5,782 nt of DNA from Mobilitalea sp. (lineage in GTDB: Bacteria > Bacillota_A > Clostridia > Lachnospirales > Lachnospiraceae): contig JARKQP010000038.1 of the NCBI GenBank assembly GCA_029974875.1, positions 1 through 5,782 of the forward strand. The letters run 5' to 3'. Below the pieces are notes generated by a model. That model saw nothing but the letters and a program-made list of their open reading frames with translations, was not told where the DNA came from and searched no databases. A program made the translations under genes and the position numbers. Below, piece after piece: positions 5,022 to 5,782 of this stretch (the stretch's first letter is position 1; every line of letters starts with the position of its first letter).

Positions 5022-5050
5022 GTAACCAGCTAGAAAAACTGGCTTCCTAC
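5022..5050 (+). other. Small hairpin in the hydrolase leader
   Basis: AGCTAG (5028-5033) pairs with CTGGCT (5039-5044) around an AAAAA loop, with one U-G pair. GTA (5022-5024) and TAC (5048-5050) extend it beyond a symmetric 3x3 internal loop. It is not followed by a T run, so it is not a terminator. It ends 23 nt before the GGAGG at 5074-5078. TTCCT-AC-AGGAA (5044-5055) is an overlapping alternative pairing. Confidence 0.3.
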
Positions 5051-5087
5051 AGGAATATTATTATATCATTAATGGAGGATGAAGGAA

Positions 5088-5782
5088 ATGAAAAAGTATA
5101 AAGTAGCAATAATTATATCTCTCATTTTTATGATTTTAGGCTCGTTTTTAGCCTACGCGATACAAACCGATGGGGGAAAGGTTAAGGTTAAGGAAGTTAA
5201 AATTGCGATAAATAATGGAGAAATAGTAACCGGTGTCCTGTATACACCGGAAGGAGCATCTGTAACAGCCCCCGCTCCGGCAGTTTTAGCTTTGCATGGG
5301 TCATATAATACGGCTGGTCATCAAAGCCCATATGCCATAGAGCTTTCAAGAAGAGGATATATCGTGCTCGCAGTTAATTATGGAGCGCATGCTTATACGG
5401 AATTCATATCCGGGGCTGTAGATGCCGGTGCTACAGCCTGCTTAGATTATTTAGCAGGACTTCCTATGGTTGACAAAACAAAAATTGCTATTGAAGGACA
5501 CTCCTATGGCGGAATTATTGGCAGCATTGCGGCAATACAGCGGCCCGACCTGGTAAATTCTTTAGTAATGGTTGCAGCATACACCGCAGTTCCCTTATCT
5601 CCGGAGATACCCTATAACATTGCCCTTATTGCAGACCAGTACGACGAATTTGCTTTATATGGTGAGGTTGCAAAGTCGATGGATGCACCTAAATCCGAAG
5701 CAATTAAATCCTATTTTGGGACAACGGATGATATTGTACCCGGAAAATTGTATGGAACCTTTGAAAATGAGACAGCCAGGGT
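5088..5782 (+). CDS. Alpha/beta hydrolase with N-terminal membrane anchor or signal peptide, 3' end outside the window
   Basis: The start is ATG 5088 with GGAGG at 5074-5078, 9 nt upstream. The frame stays open to the window edge (231 codons plus two bases). Residues 1-5 are basic and residues 6-25 form one hydrophobic segment ending in AYA, so this is an exported or membrane-anchored protein acting outside the membrane; there is no lipobox Cys. The rest reads as an alpha/beta hydrolase of the dienelactone-hydrolase or acyl-peptidase type: VLALHGSY (67-73; oxyanion HG), a strand YIVLAVNYG (91-99), KIAIEGHSYGG (132-142) with nucleophile Ser139, and ALIADQYDEF (179-188), where Asp186 is a candidate catalytic acid. 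The catalytic His would lie beyond the window. The substrate (ester, lipid or peptide) cannot be told. A terminator upstream makes this the first gene of its own unit. Confidence 0.85.
   Translation, partial: MKKYKVAIIISLIFMILGSFLAYAIQTDGGKVKVKEVKIAINNGEIVTGVLYTPEGASVTAPAPAVLALHGSYNTAGHQSPYAIELSRRGYIVLAVNYGAHAYTEFISGAVDAGATACLDYLAGLPMVDKTKIAIEGHSYGGIIGSIAAIQRPDLVNSLVMVAAYTAVPLSPEIPYNIALIADQYDEFALYGEVAKSMDAPKSEAIKSYFGTTDDIVPGKLYGTFENETAR

Larger units (their letters stand above)
4634..5087. other. 454-bp AT-rich intergenic region without a convincing gene
   Basis: No reading frame here combines a start, a ribosome binding site and useful length. The region holds a nested inverted-repeat element, two promoter candidates, two palindromes and a leader hairpin, each listed separately. 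Between 4848 and 5030 one + frame is open except for a single TAA (4932-4934) and reads protein-like stretches such as ISIEKFAGVIGYNNIW and GADSFYEMSYIQ. A second frame from 4997 reads on across the hydrolase start with EVSNQLEKLASYRNIIISL. This may be a decayed regulator gene, or just chance in AT-rich DNA. Confidence 0.6.

Noticed and set aside
4867..5087. Riboswitch upstream of the hydrolase
   Set aside because: I looked for purine, guanidine and cyclic-di-GMP consensus elements and saw none; only small unspecific hairpins are present.

Overview
The window looks like chromosomal DNA from a Gram-positive anaerobe of the Clostridia, most likely Lachnospiraceae. Reasons: moderate GC, purine-rich GGAGG-type ribosome binding sites, a fused FolB-FolK gene next to an HD-domain gene and folP, and a uroporphyrinogen-decarboxylase-like methyltransferase paralogue beside a LysR regulator. 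The family assignment rests on protein style and gene order remembered from this group, not on a search.

Region 1 (1-2271, + strand) is a folate (tetrahydrofolate) biosynthesis cluster. It holds the 3' part of a fused folB/folK gene, a 262-bp gap carrying a 15-bp tandem repeat, an HD-domain phosphohydrolase of unproven role, and folP (dihydropteroate synthase). FolB and FolK turn dihydroneopterin into hydroxymethyl-dihydropterin diphosphate, and FolP condenses that product with p-aminobenzoate. The HD protein sits where an enzyme for the poorly assigned dephosphorylation of dihydroneopterin triphosphate would fit, but this is only inference. The start of folP is ambiguous; a TTG with a good ribosome binding site is preferred over an upstream ATG that overlaps the HD stop codon. 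No convincing terminator follows folP.

Region 2 (2338-4633) is a divergent regulator-target pair. A LysR-type regulator on the - strand faces a UroD/MtaA-like protein on the + strand across a 275-bp control region. That region has promoter-like hexamers for both genes, a perfect 12-bp palindrome inside the putative regulator promoter, phased direct repeats leading up to the target's -10 box, and a second repeat pair in the regulator leader. The UroD-like gene stands alone: three 17-bp tandem repeats and a strong Rho-independent terminator follow its stop codon.

Region 3 (4634-5087) is a 454-bp AT-rich gap without a convincing gene. It holds a 98-bp nested inverted-repeat element, two promoter candidates, two palindromes, a leader hairpin and weak traces of possible decayed coding sequence. 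Region 4 (5088 to the end) is the 5' part of a membrane-anchored or exported alpha/beta hydrolase with a GHSYGG nucleophile elbow, cut off by the window edge.

Nothing here is a clearly new system. The points most worth checking are the HD gene in the folate cluster, the unusual UroD-like protein with its LysR control region, and the nested inverted-repeat element.
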